Of a DNA stretch of 64,000 nucleotides, positions 1 to 10,983 are shown piece by piece (positions within the stretch are counted from its first letter, which is position 1; each line of letters opens with the position of its first letter). Below the pieces are notes generated by a model that saw only the letters and a list, made by a program, of their open reading frames with translations, was not told where the DNA came from and did not search any database. The stretch lies in the NCBI GenBank assembly GCA_948146395.1, contig OX411558.1, positions 37,956,850 through 38,020,849 on the forward strand. The letters run 5' to 3'. A program made the position numbers and the translations under genes. The DNA comes from Fragum whitleyi. Lineage: Eukaryota; Mollusca; Bivalvia; Cardiida; Cardiidae.

Positions 1-1025
1 GGATATTCCGAGGGGAAAAATATTGCCAATAGTGATTTTTTTAGCTGACATGTAGTATAGTTTGCATGACCTCCTTTGCTGTGTAACTTTATTTGTCAAG
101 ATAATTAGCAAAATGCTTTCAGTTTGACTTATCTTTCAGTTCCAAATCAAAAGGCCGAATGTAAGACCTGTCCCTTTGAGTGGTTATCTGTGATAACAGT
201 TTGCTACCTGAAAAGAAAATGACTTGAAAGTGGTGTTTACAAATATGTGTCACGTCACGCGAACAGGTACAATCTCGGAACAACGTAAAATAGAACCAAG
301 AAAAGAGATTTGTAGAGGTCAACCACTTCCTAGCTAATCCGTTTTCGCGTGACGGGACATAATTATCTTCTATATTGTTATCCGACTTTCAGACGTGGTT
401 TGAATAGATTGATTAAAAACAGTTTATATTAGGAGTGTAATATGAATAAATAGAAAACGGATTCCATCATCTAGAGTGTCTATTATTTACGTTAATTAGG
501 AAAATATTGCTATATGTCCTTATATGTTGAGAGTTAGAGCTTAATTATTTTCAGAAAATAAAACCGTTCTTTTGCTTTGTTCTTCGCACCAAAATTTTAA
601 GGAAATTTTCACCAAGAAATTGATAAGTGTATACTGTATAATTTGTTTGATGTTTATATTGAAGGCTACCTTTCATTAGCTTCTATTCCGCTTTGTGAAT
701 AGATCTGTACTGTCCTTTGAGTGTTTAAATGTGCATATTTATCTTCTTTGGTGTCTTTATGAGTTGAATTTCATTTGACGAGGCACTGTAAAGATTGGAT
801 AAATAATCCATTTTGAATATTGTGTTTTTGATTGAATAAAATAGTTATTAATTTACATATTTGTGATGCGGTACGCTGAAGAGACCAATCGGAAACTCCG
901 TGAAACTACAAGTCAATATTTTTAATACTACATGACTCTCGAAAATTTATGATTGATTTTTGTTTCAAATTTTTATATTCAAAAATACCGATTTTCAAAG
1001 AAGAATGTGTCTACTCTCATATATA
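1..1025. other. AT-rich intergenic, nothing recognised
   Basis: No coding exon, RNA gene or recognisable repeat could be supported here. The short open frames have no domain signature and no convincing splice context. Confidence 0.6.
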
Positions 1026-1204
1026 TACTAGGACGAAAAAGAAACGCCGAGTAACCTTAAATGATTTTGTTAAGGGATAGATTATATTATTAGATTTTTG
1101 TATGAAATGTCGTTTGTATGGAAACAACTGTTAAAGTTTAATCGGTTTCCGATGATGATTATCTGAAAAAATACCCCCTTTTAACGATGACCCTTCTTGT
1201 TTTT

Positions 1205-2089
1205 AGCTCACCTGAGCACGAAGTGCTCATGTGAGCTATTGTGATCACCTTGCATCCGGCGTCCGTCCGTCGGTCGTCGGTCGTCGTCCGTCGTCCGTCA
1301 ACAATTTCTTTAAACGACATCTCCTCCTAAACTACTGGGCCGATTTACACCAAATTTTACAGAAATGTTGCTTAGGTGGTCCCCTTCAAAAAAAGCTACA
1401 AGAATTGAAATCCATGAAAAACTCTGGTTGCTATGGCAACTAACAGTGAAATTTTAAGAAAATCTTTAAAATTCTTCTTCTTCTCAACCAGTAGTCCTAA
1501 AGACCTAAAACTTGGCATGGATGATCAGTTCATAGACCTGAATTGAAATAGCTAAAATCATATCTTTTGGGCCACTAGGTGCGGAGCACCAGGGGGGAGG
1601 GGGTAGTACTTTGGGTAAATTTTGTTATCTTCAAGCTGCTTCTTCTTCGGAACCAGGAGCCCTACAGACTTGAAAATTGGCATGGATGATCAGCTCATAG
1701 ACCTGAATAAAAATAGCTAAAACCATATCTGTTGGGCTGCCAGGTGTGGAGCACCAGGGGGGAGAGGGTAGTACTTTTGTGAAAATTTTGTAATCTTGAG
1801 AATTTTGAATCCCTACAGCCTTTATCTTTGACATGGATTGATCAACTCATTAAAGAAAACTTTAAAAGTCTCAGACTCAGCCTTTATATCTGGCGTTGAT
1901 TAGCTGATCACAGACCTTTTATGAAAAAAGCTTAAATAAATAATGACCAGGTGAGGAGCAGAGGGGGGGATTATTTCAAATGTTATCTGATTGAATAAGT
2001 GAAAATCTCTTTTTCTTTGGTTGCATGGACATACCTAGGTAATGAAGCTTTTTTCTCAGGTGAGCGACCCAGGGCCAACGGCCCTCTTG
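1205..2089 (+). mobile_element. Rolling-circle-like (HINE-type) repeat, core type D
   Basis: Begins AGCTCACCTGAGCACGAAGT, a head that folds into a hairpin, and ends CAGGTGAGCGA followed by a GGGCC..GGCCC hairpin and CTCTTG. The core has diverged tandem units ('acttggcatggatgatcagctcatagacctgaa' and relatives). Head and tail share an inverted GCTCACCTGAG. Subterminal inverted repeats, a tandem core, a 3' hairpin and T-rich flanks fit Helentron-derived non-autonomous elements; that assignment is inferred. Inserted in the Tc1 copy. Confidence 0.65.
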
Positions 2090-2111
2090 TTTCGAAACAC
2101 GACCGGGCATA

Positions 2112-2765
2112 TCAGTATCTTGTGTGTCCCCCATGCGCAGCTGTAGCAGCCCTGATTCGTCTATGCTTGGAATTCGCCAGGGTGTTAATCATGGTTAAAG
2201 GGATGTAATTTCATTCTGCATGCAAGGCATGTGTGAGCTGGACATGATAAGTCGGGTATTTGGACGTCTCCTAACCCTCCAATCCAGTTCGTCCCACAAA
2301 TTTTCAATTGGGCACAAATTTGGACTGAATGCTGGCCAATGGAGTAGGTGTATATTACTGTTGGCAAGAAATTGCTGGCAAACTCTGGCGTCATTGGGTC
2401 AGCTATTGTCTTGCTGCTATATCAGGTTCCGTGCTTGAACTAATGGGACGGATCGGTGTAACGTTCGCCGCGACGTCGGTAAACACGACGTCGGTCATCC
2501 GAACGGTTGAGAGTGAACCGGGATTCGTCGGTAAGGAATACCCGTCTCCATTGCCTCAGAGGATAATTTCGTGGTGAATGTGCTTGTAACCAAGCCAAAC
2601 GGCGTTGGCGACACACAGGAGTTAATGGAAGACCGATATACGGACGTCGTGCTCTTAGGTCATTGTCGCGTAAGCGGCGTTGAACCGTATCGGGATGAAT
2701 ATGGCGATTATGACTGCCTGTTATTTGCAGTTTCGCTAGCTGTGAGATGACGTGGTGTATACAAT
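2112..2765 (-). pseudogene. Tc1-like transposase remnant
   Basis: The minus strand reads a helix-turn-helix/linker segment (DTVQRRLRDNDLRARRPYIG) and then the first catalytic motif VFLTDESRF. After a deletion there is a QDN second-aspartate motif containing a stop, then WPAFSPNLCPIENLWDEL with the third acidic residue, and a typical GGHTRY C-terminus ending at the stop at 2112-2114. The open stretch 2440-2841 covers only the N-terminal half; the rest needs a frame change. Part of the middle is missing, and the N-terminus is replaced by a Penelope-like fragment. Tc1/mariner transposases carry out cut-and-paste DNA transposition; this copy cannot. Confidence 0.85.
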
Positions 2766-2769
2766 AAGT

Positions 2770-3044
2770 TGCGTACGATGTGATAAGGTGGTGTATGTGG
2801 GATGGAAAGGAAGACAGTTGAATGAAAGGATGAAAGAACATCTGAGGGGTATGCGCTTTTAACGCGAGAAACCGATAAACTTAAAATAGGCGAACATTCC
2901 AGCTCTGATGTGAGATTTACGGTTTTTAAGAAGATGTACTCCGCAGACCGGAGAGTACGCCAAATCCATGAGTCAGTATGGATCAAAAGGCTACAAACTG
3001 TACAGCCATTGGATTGCAACGTAAAGAAGGGCAGTTCCACATAA
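2770..3044 (+). pseudogene. Penelope-like element GIY-YIG endonuclease fragment
   Basis: The plus strand reads CVRCDKVVYVG, then GRQLNERMKEHLRGMR, a stop near 2860, and after a frame change DVRFTVFKKMYSADRRVRQI followed by ESVWIKRLQTVQPLDCN and a stop. The order Cys pair, YVG, R-x-L-N-x-R-x-x-E-H, then E-x-x-W-I-x-x-L-x-T matches the C-terminal GIY-YIG nuclease of Penelope-like retroelements (family knowledge). About 90 codons remain with one stop and one frameshift. It lies antisense within the Tc1 copy. Confidence 0.7.
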
Positions 3045-3354
3045 CGTTAGTTGACGTCTTTTTATGCGCGGGAACGTCAGCGTCGCATGAACGTGGTAAA
3101 ACGACGTTGACGTCATATTCTTTGTGAAATATATTAAAATGGCTGTATCAATAACCTTACCCTGCACTGGATTCTTGCATTTGAGCACGTGCCTCTCATG
3201 GTGCGAAGAGGTAAGATATTGTGTAGTTTTAAACGCGTGTATCGTTCGACAGCGAACAACACATAAATCTGACCGATTTTCATTATTCTAGGCCAAGTAA
3301 TAAATTACAAAATGCATATTCTATGTATCCCGGTGTTTCTATTTCGCCCTAGTA

Positions 3355-4076
3355 TATCTTGATTTCTCAGCCAAATTTAATGAGCGAAATTCAGTAAACT
3401 TTTAATGCTCTTGTATCGATAAGAAATAATAATAAAAAAAATGGTAGGAAACAAACAAAAAAGATAATGCAATATAACATCACATAAAAACAGGTTAGTG
3501 AAAAGGTTTTGGGTTTTGAAAAAACTAAAAAGAATGCTTAGCACCCTCGTTGCTAAATATAACCTTAACACATACTTTTCAACTGGCTACCCATTAGCAA
3601 GTAGAGCAACCTCAGACCAGCTCGATAGTCTTTTCTCTGTCTTCTACTGATTTCTGAACAATATCGAGTTGTTTTTTCGGACTCTAAATCGAAAATGCAC
3701 ATATTACTTATTTAACGTTTATTATATGTTTTTCAGTGAGTTTGGAGCGTTTTTGAATGGTTTGAGTGATGTTTGGAATGAATGGAGTGCCGAGTGAGCG
3801 AATAAGAATGTTTTTGATTGAGACGAATGTCAATTACACGATGTAACAAATTTTATAAACCTTATCATACTGGATTTCAATTTTGTTCAAAATAAAATAG
3901 CCATGTTCAGATATTTGAACCAGGCGGGCCTAAATTAATCCCTCATTATTGCATAAAATGTATGTTTTCGGGTCGTTAAAGGCATACGTTAACGGACAAA
4001 TCCCGGGCGTTAACTGGAGAAAACGTGGATTAATTAGTAAATTCACGAGTCGTTAACGCCCGGCTTTTTTCACTAT
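3355..4076. other. Intergenic with half a TIR-MITE and a small foldback
   Basis: 3733-3843 is one half of the TIR-MITE seen complete at 26999-27412 (it shares 'gagcgtttttgaatggtttgagtg' and the end 'gaatgtcaattacacgatg'). At 4002-4063 the arms CGGGCGTTAAC and GTTAACGCCCG form a hairpin. No coding evidence. Confidence 0.5.
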
Positions 4077-4088
4077 CCTAAGTCAGTG

Positions 4089-4297
4089 TTCGATCCCCGA
4101 CGGCGGCACTCATTCTTTCCGACTATTTGTCTCTCACCAATGGGTCGATATTCGTAGATCTATGTGCGATAGCAGCTCGATGCTAGGAAAGGATGTTATG
4201 GTAGTACAAGGAATCCATTGTTAGGTGCTCCAGCCGCCGCGATATAACTGAAATAATTTTGAAAGCGGCATAAAACCCCATTCAATCAATCAATCAA
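4089..4297 (+). mobile_element. tRNA-derived SINE, 5'-truncated, perfect 12-bp TSD
   Basis: Starts inside the pol III B box (TTCGATCCCC), continues through the family body (ACTATTTGTCTCTCACCAAT, GGAAAGGATG, GCTCCAGCCGCCGCGATATA) and ends AATCAATCAATCAA. CCTAAGTCAGTG flanks it on both sides (4077-4088 and 4298-4309), a perfect target-site duplication that proves retrotransposition. Other copies of the family occur at 8072, 20642 (minus), 34792, 49415 (minus) and 51742 (minus). Confidence 0.9.
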
Positions 4298-4309
4298 CCT
4301 AAGTCAGTG

Positions 4310-4750
4310 CTAATACTCTTTATTAATTTCTTTTTGTAACATTATTAAAGAGCATACCTAGAGACGTTGCTCTAAACTCGCGTTTAATTGTGTGACGTCA
4401 TAAATTCACCAAGTTATGCGGTATAAACCAAATGGACGGTGTAATACATGACGGCATTTCAGAGGGTTTGTTAATGGTTTCATATCGTTTCTATAAAAAT
4501 CATTTCGCACTTTTTGTTTGAATTTATACTCTGATCTATCTTTTTATGAATTAATAGCGTCAATTCACGTTTTTTCGGGCGTTACATTTGCGAAGACCCA
4601 CAAAATGCTTTACCACTCGGGCGTTAATTTTTTCGCGTCTCTGCAAATGTTAAAGCCTCAAAAGACGTGAATCAACCCTATAATATATTAGGAAGCATGC
4701 AGTACATGCTGGGATCAGAGGGCATGCGGTCCAGGCTATTATTAGTCTAT
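4310..4750. other. Intergenic with imperfect foldback
   Basis: 4552-4675 is an imperfect inverted repeat: the left arm has CAATTCACGT..CGGGCGTTACATTTGCGAAG and the right arm its diverged complement (..GCAAATGTTAAAGC..ACGTGAATC). Probably an old foldback or MITE. No gene seen. Confidence 0.45.
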
Positions 4751-5172
4751 TTTCTTAAGTGCTTTTCGGTGGTTTATCGAGAAATAACGGTAGATTATCA
4801 CTTAATAACCTCACTGCATAAGCAGTGAAATAATCAAAAAACTTATACCCTGACTTTGTGCATTCATCCTACCTGACGTCATCTATGTGGGGCGAAATAA
4901 GTGACGTCACAATGAACGTTGCATAGCAATCACGGGCAAAATGATGCGCTTTATGAAGATATGTTCTGGAAATTTCCCATTTTGTCTCATTTTTGCAATT
5001 AAGAAATAGAATAATCGTTTGTGTTTCGAGTAAGCTCGATTAATATTTCATTTCGTGAACAGCAAAACTATATTTTCACTCGTGGCTCCACCACTCGTGA
5101 AAATATAGCTTTTGTTGTTCACTCAATGAATATAAATCGATGTTACACTGAAACAAACGATTATCATCTATA
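4751..5172 (+). repeat. MITE family M1, copy A
   Basis: A ~420-bp repeat starting TTCTTAAGTGCTTTTCGGTG and ending GAAACAAACGATTATCATC. Inside are two TGACGTCA sites, and a strong palindrome near the 3' end in which 'ctatattttcactcgtgg' is mirrored around 5090. Related copies lie at 5446, 7037 and 41201/42364. No coding capacity. Confidence 0.7.
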
Positions 5173-5445
5173 TATCTATTTATTCAGCAGAAATGAGCTA
5201 CGATCAGCATGAGAAGGAATTAACTTTGATCCTTTAGCTTTCAAAGAAAAGTTACAACTCAGTTGAATATTTGTTGGCAGTACGTACGAAAACAACAACA
5301 ACAACAAAAACAAAAAAAACCACCCCCCGCGTTTTTAAGGATGGTAGTCTATCAACAGTGAGCAATGACCTTTCCAGAAGTAAGGGATACTGATCGAAAT
5401 TGATATAGAAATTGATATTGATATAAAATCTTCTTTAATTAATAT
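5173..5445. other. Spacer between M1 copies
   Basis: Contains an A-rich stretch (5288-5320) and nothing recognisable. Confidence 0.4.
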
Positions 5446-5841
5446 CAAGAAATAACGGTAGATTATCATTTGATAAACTCATCGCCTAAATAATGAAATT
5501 GTGAAGAAGAAAAAATATTCCTCACTTTCGTCCATTTCACCCTATCTGACACCATACCATCTTAGCGGAGCCAAGTAAGTGACGTCACCATGGACATTGC
5601 ATAGCAATCACGTGCAAAAGACACGCTTTAAGAAAAAAATGTCATGAAATTTCCTCATTTTCTCTCAATTTTGCATTTAAGAAATAGAATAATCGTTTTT
5701 TGTTCTTTTAAGATTGATATTTCATTTCGTGAACAACAAAAACTATGTTTTCACTCGTGACTGTGTTTTTCGAGAAAATGAAGCTTTTATTGTCCATTCA
5801 ATGTAAATCGATCGTACACTGAAACATACGATTATCCTTCA
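5446..5841 (+). repeat. MITE family M1, copy B
   Basis: Second, slightly 5'-shortened copy of the same repeat (AAATAACGGTAGATTATCAT at the start, CGATTATCC at the end). It retains one TGACGTCA and the 3' palindrome in decayed form. Confidence 0.65.
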
Positions 5842-6167
5842 TACAATGTGACAATAAGATAACGTATCACTCCATCACGTGTCTTCCACCAAAGTGCGGA
5901 TACTCTTCAACCTTTGTAAGATCGCTGGTGGACGGAAGGGTAGGGTGTAACGGTACCAGAAATCCCTGAATTCAATTATAAGTTTCAGTAGCCGCAAAGT
6001 GAATGCAATACAATAAAAAATTAAGACGTTTCGTGCAGAGGATGTTAGAAACTATCACTCGCTTTAACATACTATCGTCAAAAAATATCAAAGTAATATC
6101 ACAAGGTAGAAATATATTCACAAGGTAAAATACATCAATGATAATTGTTACGATACCTCCTTACATT

Positions 6168-6362
6168 ACATGCATAGAGCTTTAGCGCATTGGCCTTATT
6201 TAACATTTACCATTTATATGATTCTTTATCCGCGTGGGTTCGATCCTGACCAACGTTGGTTTATTTTAAGCTATGCGACATTTGCGGACAATTTGTTCGT
6301 AAGACGGAGGCTCGTCCGAGATTGGTCGAAAGTAAACCGACACCGTCATGCACATTTCTTCT
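6168..6362 (+). mobile_element. tRNA-like SINE fragment
   Basis: Has an A-box-like TAGCGCATTGGCC followed about 55 bp later by a B box GGGTTCGATCC, then an unrelated body with GGAGGCTCGTCCGAGATTGG. Looks like the tRNA head of a different SINE family. It is not a functional tRNA, since it has no cloverleaf anticodon arm. Confidence 0.45.
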
Positions 6363-6477
6363 TTTAAAGGCCTGTCGTGATCAAAATAAGATGACTCTTC
6401 AGGGGAAGTATGTTACGATAGCTCATTACCTTATATTATCGGTCATATACACCAATAGTTTCTATATTTCTAGTTTT

Positions 6478-6702
6478 CGTGGGTTCGATCCCGACATAAC
6501 ACTTTAATTTCAACTCTTCTTCAGTTGCGGACTATGATGTTCGTGTGATAATCACTTTCTTTTGGAGTAGAAGCTTGAGGCTACAAAAGGATGTAATGGT
6601 AGTGGTGTGAGAAATGCCAGGAAGCTATTTCAAGGTGATCCAGCCACCACAGTATAACTGAAATAATGTTAAAAGCGTCATTAAACCCCATACAAACATA
6701 AA
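6478..6702 (+). mobile_element. Chimeric SINE: B box plus family-1 3' half
   Basis: GTGGGTTCGATCCCGAC is followed after a divergent stretch by the 3' body of the common SINE (GGATGTAATGGTAGTG, GATCCAGCCACCACAGTATAAC, ATTAAACCCCATACAAAC). Degraded copy. Confidence 0.5.
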
Positions 6703-7036
6703 AAATCTTTTGTATAGGATCGACAAATCGTTCATTGTGTGAACAACAAGAGCTACTTTTCTAAGTTGCGAAGTCACGGTTGAACATATAGCGTTTATAG
6801 TTCACGACATGAAACATTTGTCGCTCAAAAACGAAAAGAAACGATTAATGATATTTTCAACATGCAAAAATGTGAAAATCTAGGGAATAATGCTGTGTCG
6901 TTTGCATGTGAATATTAAGCAATTTTAATGTCGTCACGGGCAAAATAGGCCCGCTGAAATAACGTCAAATGGATTAAATGAACGTAAGCAGGTTATTTAT
7001 TTTTTTCCACGGGTTTGCTGTTTACACTACCATAGG

Positions 7037-7428
7037 ATCTTAAATGTTTTTTGGTGGTTTATCGACGAATAACAGCAGAATATCATTTTGATAAATTCAA
7101 TGCATAACTAGTGAAATTATCAAAAACAAATACCACGCTTCCGTGCATTTCACCCTAACTGACGACATCTAAGCGGCGCAAAAAAGACTCGTCACAATGA
7201 ACGTAACATAACAACCAACTGGTAAATGACGCGCTTTAATTTTTTTCTATTTTTTCACAATTCTGTCTAATTTTTGCATTAAAAAAAAGAAAGAAAATGT
7301 ATTTTGAGTAAGATCGATTGACATTTTATTTCGTGATCAACGAAAGCTCCGCCATTCGTGAAAATATAGCTTTTGTTGTGCACTGAACAAAATATATATC
7401 GATCTGAATCAAACGATTATCCTCTATG
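7037..7428 (+). repeat. MITE family M1, copy C
   Basis: Third local copy (TCTTAAATGTTTTTTGGTGG at the start, AAACGATTATCCTCTATG at the end). Its equivalents of the TGACGTCA sites are mutated, so it is the most diverged of the three left-hand copies. Confidence 0.6.
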
Positions 7429-8071
7429 TAATTTTCCTGTCAAGGTTAACTGAATTACCTTAAATTCACATATTGTTTGATGGCGTTCAGAACTGTCGTT
7501 TACTGGAGAAGAAAACTCACTCCTTAAGTCAAACTTTATCGTCCCTTATCTTATCAATAGTCGACATTCATAACGCCTAGTAATGATATTATCTTAATAT
7601 CGATAATATATGATGTAAAGATCAATTTTACTAATGTTGGACGGAATGTTTAACATCCTCGGATGCTACCCTTTTTTGATTGTTATATAAGAGTCTACTC
7701 CGTATTGTAAGCTTAACGGGATAAACGAGAGCAAAAGCTTTCACGTTGAGCATAACTTACTATTCACTTACTGGATTACGCTATTAGACCAAAATTCGAG
7801 GAAATTATAGAGTAAGGATTAAACGATTTTCTTAAAAAAATTTTATAATATTTTTATTATATATTTTTTTCATACAGAATGAAATTTCTTTTCCTGATCG
7901 AGTGACAATGTGCTTGATTTTCCTGAGAACTGAATGTAGATCAAGCAGCGTAATATTCAGCAATATAAAGTTCCTTTTATCATTTATTGATCGCAAATCA
8001 TGCTTGCTATACACAGGCGTTTGTTTCATTATATATTTGGCCAGAGAGGTTCTAGTGTAGTTATATGAAAA
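7429..8071. other. Intergenic, nothing recognised
   Basis: AT-rich sequence with no supported exon, RNA gene or repeat. Confidence 0.5.
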
Positions 8072-8345
8072 CCGCCTCCGTCAAAACGCTCTTGTTAGCG
8101 CGTCGGACTGTCAATCCAGAGGTTCCGGGTTCGATCCCAGACCGTAGCATTATTCATTTCCCACTATTTGTCTCTCACCAAATAGTTGGTAATCTTAGAA
8201 CTATGTGAGATAAAGTCTTGAGGATAGGAAAGGATGTGATGGTGGTGCTTGTAAGAGAAATACAAGGAGTCAATTTTAAGGTGTTCAAACCTCGCGATAT
8301 AACTGAAAGATTGTAGAAAGCGGCGTTAAACCACATTTTAACAAA
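8072..8345 (+). mobile_element. tRNA-derived SINE, near full length
   Basis: tRNA-like head with B box (GGGTTCGATCCC), then the family body (ACTATTTGTCTCTCACCAAA, GGAAAGGATGTGATGG) and tail AAAGCGGCGTTAAACC. Plus-strand copy of the SINE family seen at 4089. Clear target duplications were not established. Confidence 0.8.
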
Positions 8346-9865
8346 CAAGACTTATGAAAGCCTGGGATATTTATAGAATGGATGTATGTTATATTATAGG
8401 GGTCATTTTTAGAAGCATTCTGAAAAGACCCTCTGGAACTGGTTGATAAAACTTACGGAAAATGGACTATCGAATAAAAAGAACAAAGGAATTTAACGCG
8501 ACATCTATACAGAGCAAATGATCATATTACATACGATAATGACTGTACAATAGCAAATCATAGACAAAGACCCTTCAACTAGGCAGGGGAGCAAGAGCAC
8601 CTAATGAATCGTCATTATTAATTCTTCTTTACATATTCTCCCATTTACTTCTGTGACAGACAATCCAAAATGCTGAAAAATATACTCGCACTATTTATTG
8701 AACTTTAGTTCAAACACACCCATTCTAGTTATCATAATAAGTAGAATCCCAGAAGTAGGGCTTTTATTTCTGGAAAAGAAGCAGATACCAATTAAGGTAA
8801 AGTCATGCGTTAATTGTCGAGAATGCTATTTCACATCGATTTAGGATGCCTGTCCTATTGTAATATTCGGAAACAATAAAAATAATTTCTCTGCTCATTG
8901 TCAGAGATAATGAAATGTCTGAGATGGTGTTTGGTCATGGCATGACAGATTTAAATAAAATTCACTACATTCAACGTTTCTTTTTGCGTTGACGTTATGC
9001 CATTATTCCATTGGACATTCTGTCTTCTGAAAAATGATGTGTGGTCGTGAAAAATTATCCAAACAATTTTAAAATAGGGTCCATGATTCCGAAATAAGTT
9101 CGCCTAACAAGGATTAAAATTACTTTGATCCACACAGCCCCTCTTTCCTCAATTTTGATTTTTTTCATTCAACTGCCCACTCAAAAGAAAGATGTTCGTT
9201 TCTAAATGATTAAAAAAAAACAAAAAACAGTAGGCCTGTTACAATAAGGACAGCGACTACAGCGCTCTAACGGTGAAAGTTTGCAGTGCGGAGTGAGAAC
9301 GGCGTGACATCGCCTTAATCGCGACAGGAGCGCGATAAGATAGCAGTGGGAACGTCGTGCAATAGTCTAGAACGCTCGAAGTCGATACCGAGTGCTATCC
9401 CTCGGTGCGATCTGTGAGCATACACAAAAACAACCGCCTTGAGGTAGCGACGTGGCGAGATCATAGCAAGGGCGTCTTTTAATTGGGGTAGCAGCACCTT
9501 AAGTCCGCTAACAAAGCAAAGGGAGATCCGCGACATCTCTTCTGGGTTTTGCATTTGGCCTTTTTCTCTTTATTCCCCTACCAAGATAATATATACTCAA
9601 CAAGAGGTGCTTCTCGTCAAACATGATTAACGATTTTTCACCCATTGATTAGAAACAAATATTTGAGAGGACAATTATGACGACCAGAATTTGTACTGTT
9701 TGAAAACCGTTATTCGTAAGATCTGTATTTTCATAAACGGTTTCCTATTTATTCTTCATCCAATCGGATTCGAAAATGTAATTCAATAAAAATTTCAATG
9801 TTTCAAATTAGTGCGTATCGAAATATATCGCACAAATACTACCCTATTTAGTAACAAAGGAGTAG
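8346..9865. other. Intergenic; GC-rich island 9245-9550
   Basis: No gene supported. 9245-9550 is notably GC-richer than its surroundings (CGCGACAGGAGCGCGATAAG and similar) and open on the minus strand for 80 codons, with no family resemblance that I can name. It may be a fragment of an unidentified repeat. Confidence 0.4.
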
Positions 9866-10560
9866 GTGGCCCTGAGTCGCTCACCTAGATAGATAAATAG
9901 ACCAGGAGATTTAAACCCTCCTCTTTGTCTGTCCCTGATAGCCAAACTACTATGTTTTAATTTATTTTCAAGAAGGCATATCAACTGATGATCAATACCA
10001 TAAATAAGAAGTATCAGCCACCTGGTTCAGAAGTAGAATTCTAAAGATGATTTATATGGCTCCTCGGCCCCATCTCTTCTTTGCTCTGCCCCCGATTATC
10101 CAACCGTTATGTCTTTATCAAATTTTCATAAAATTATAATAGCTTTTATGGGTTTAGAGATCAGCGCCGGATAAGATCAAAGTATGAAAGAAATCAAAGG
10201 AGAATAACTAAAAAAAATAGCCTGGTAGGGTTACGATTCTTTTATACTGCACTTCCCCTTGATGAGATCTATTTACCCATGAAATTTCATGATGATCGCT
10301 CATGTACTTTTAGAGATACGCTCCGGACAAGATCAAGTATACCAAAACAAAGGACGATTAAACAAACAATAAGCCAGGAAGAAGTTGTGGTTCTTTAAAA
10401 CTGCTCCTTCCCTTGACAAGATCTATCTACCCATCAAGTTTCATGATCTCGTGTACTTTCAGAGATATTCTTGAGACAAGACCTTAGTATATAACAAAAT
10501 AAAGGGCAGTAACTAAAAAATAAGTCAGGCAGAGTTATGGTTCTTGTGTTCTGCACTCCG
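9866..10560 (-). mobile_element. Tandem-cored HINE-like repeat, core type E, head missing
   Basis: The left edge carries the common tail in reverse (GGCCCTGAGTCGCTCACCT). The rest is about three diverged ~125-bp units whose plus strand reads 'gagatctatctacccatcaagtttcatgat' and 'agagatac..ggacaagatc'. The AGCTCACC head is absent, so the copy is truncated at its 5' end. Confidence 0.55.
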
Positions 10561-10600
10561 TAATCAGGAAAATGACTGCCAAATATTAAGTTTATCCGAC

Positions 10601-10813
10601 ATAAGGTGAATGAGTTATTTACAGACAAAGAAGAGGACGCCACCCAGAAGGTCGGATGTCACGGGTGATGCCATTTTACGTTTCGTCTTCGACGGGCTTA
10701 TGAAATATAAGGTGAATGAGTTATTTTACAGTCAAAGAAGAGGACGCCACCCAGAAGGTCGGACGTCACGGGTGATGCCATTTTACGTTTCGTCTTCGAC
10801 GGGCTTATGAAAT
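10601..10813. repeat. Two direct ~106-bp repeats
   Basis: 10601-10706 and 10707-10813 are near-identical (ATAAGGTGAATGAGTTATTT .. GACGGGCTTATGAAAT), differing at only a few positions including a 1-bp indel. They lie about 170 bp from the 3' end of a Gypsy pol fossil and could be remnants of its LTR; that link is a guess. Confidence 0.75.
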
Positions 10814-10983
10814 ATTAATATTCTAAATAGACACCCGAGTACTAACCCAAAACCCCAATATTAGTCCGCAAGTGATGGACCAACAGTTATGATTTTAGCT
10901 TTATACATTAAGAACGGGTGATCCCATAACATTCCTCTAATCTGATTTCTCTTAACTTGATTTCCAATTCCACACTGATTAAA

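Larger units (their letters stand above)
1028..3352 (-). mobile_element. Degenerate Tc1/mariner transposon with nested insertions
   Basis: Terminal inverted repeats are visible: CTAGGACGAAAAAGAAACGC at the left end, and its near-complement (reading CTAGGGCGAAATAGAAACAC on the minus strand) at the right end. Each is flanked by TA (1026-1027 and 3353-3354), the classic Tc1/mariner target. Between them lies a decayed minus-strand transposase. The present 2.3 kb is longer than a typical Tc1 element because a tandem-cored repeat (1205-2089) sits just downstream of the transposase stop and a Penelope-like fragment (2770-3044) occupies the region where its N-terminus should be. Non-autonomous and dead. 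Confidence 0.8.

Noticed and set aside
2329..2577. 82-codon plus-strand frame
   Set aside because: Opposite strand of the Tc1 transposase remnant.
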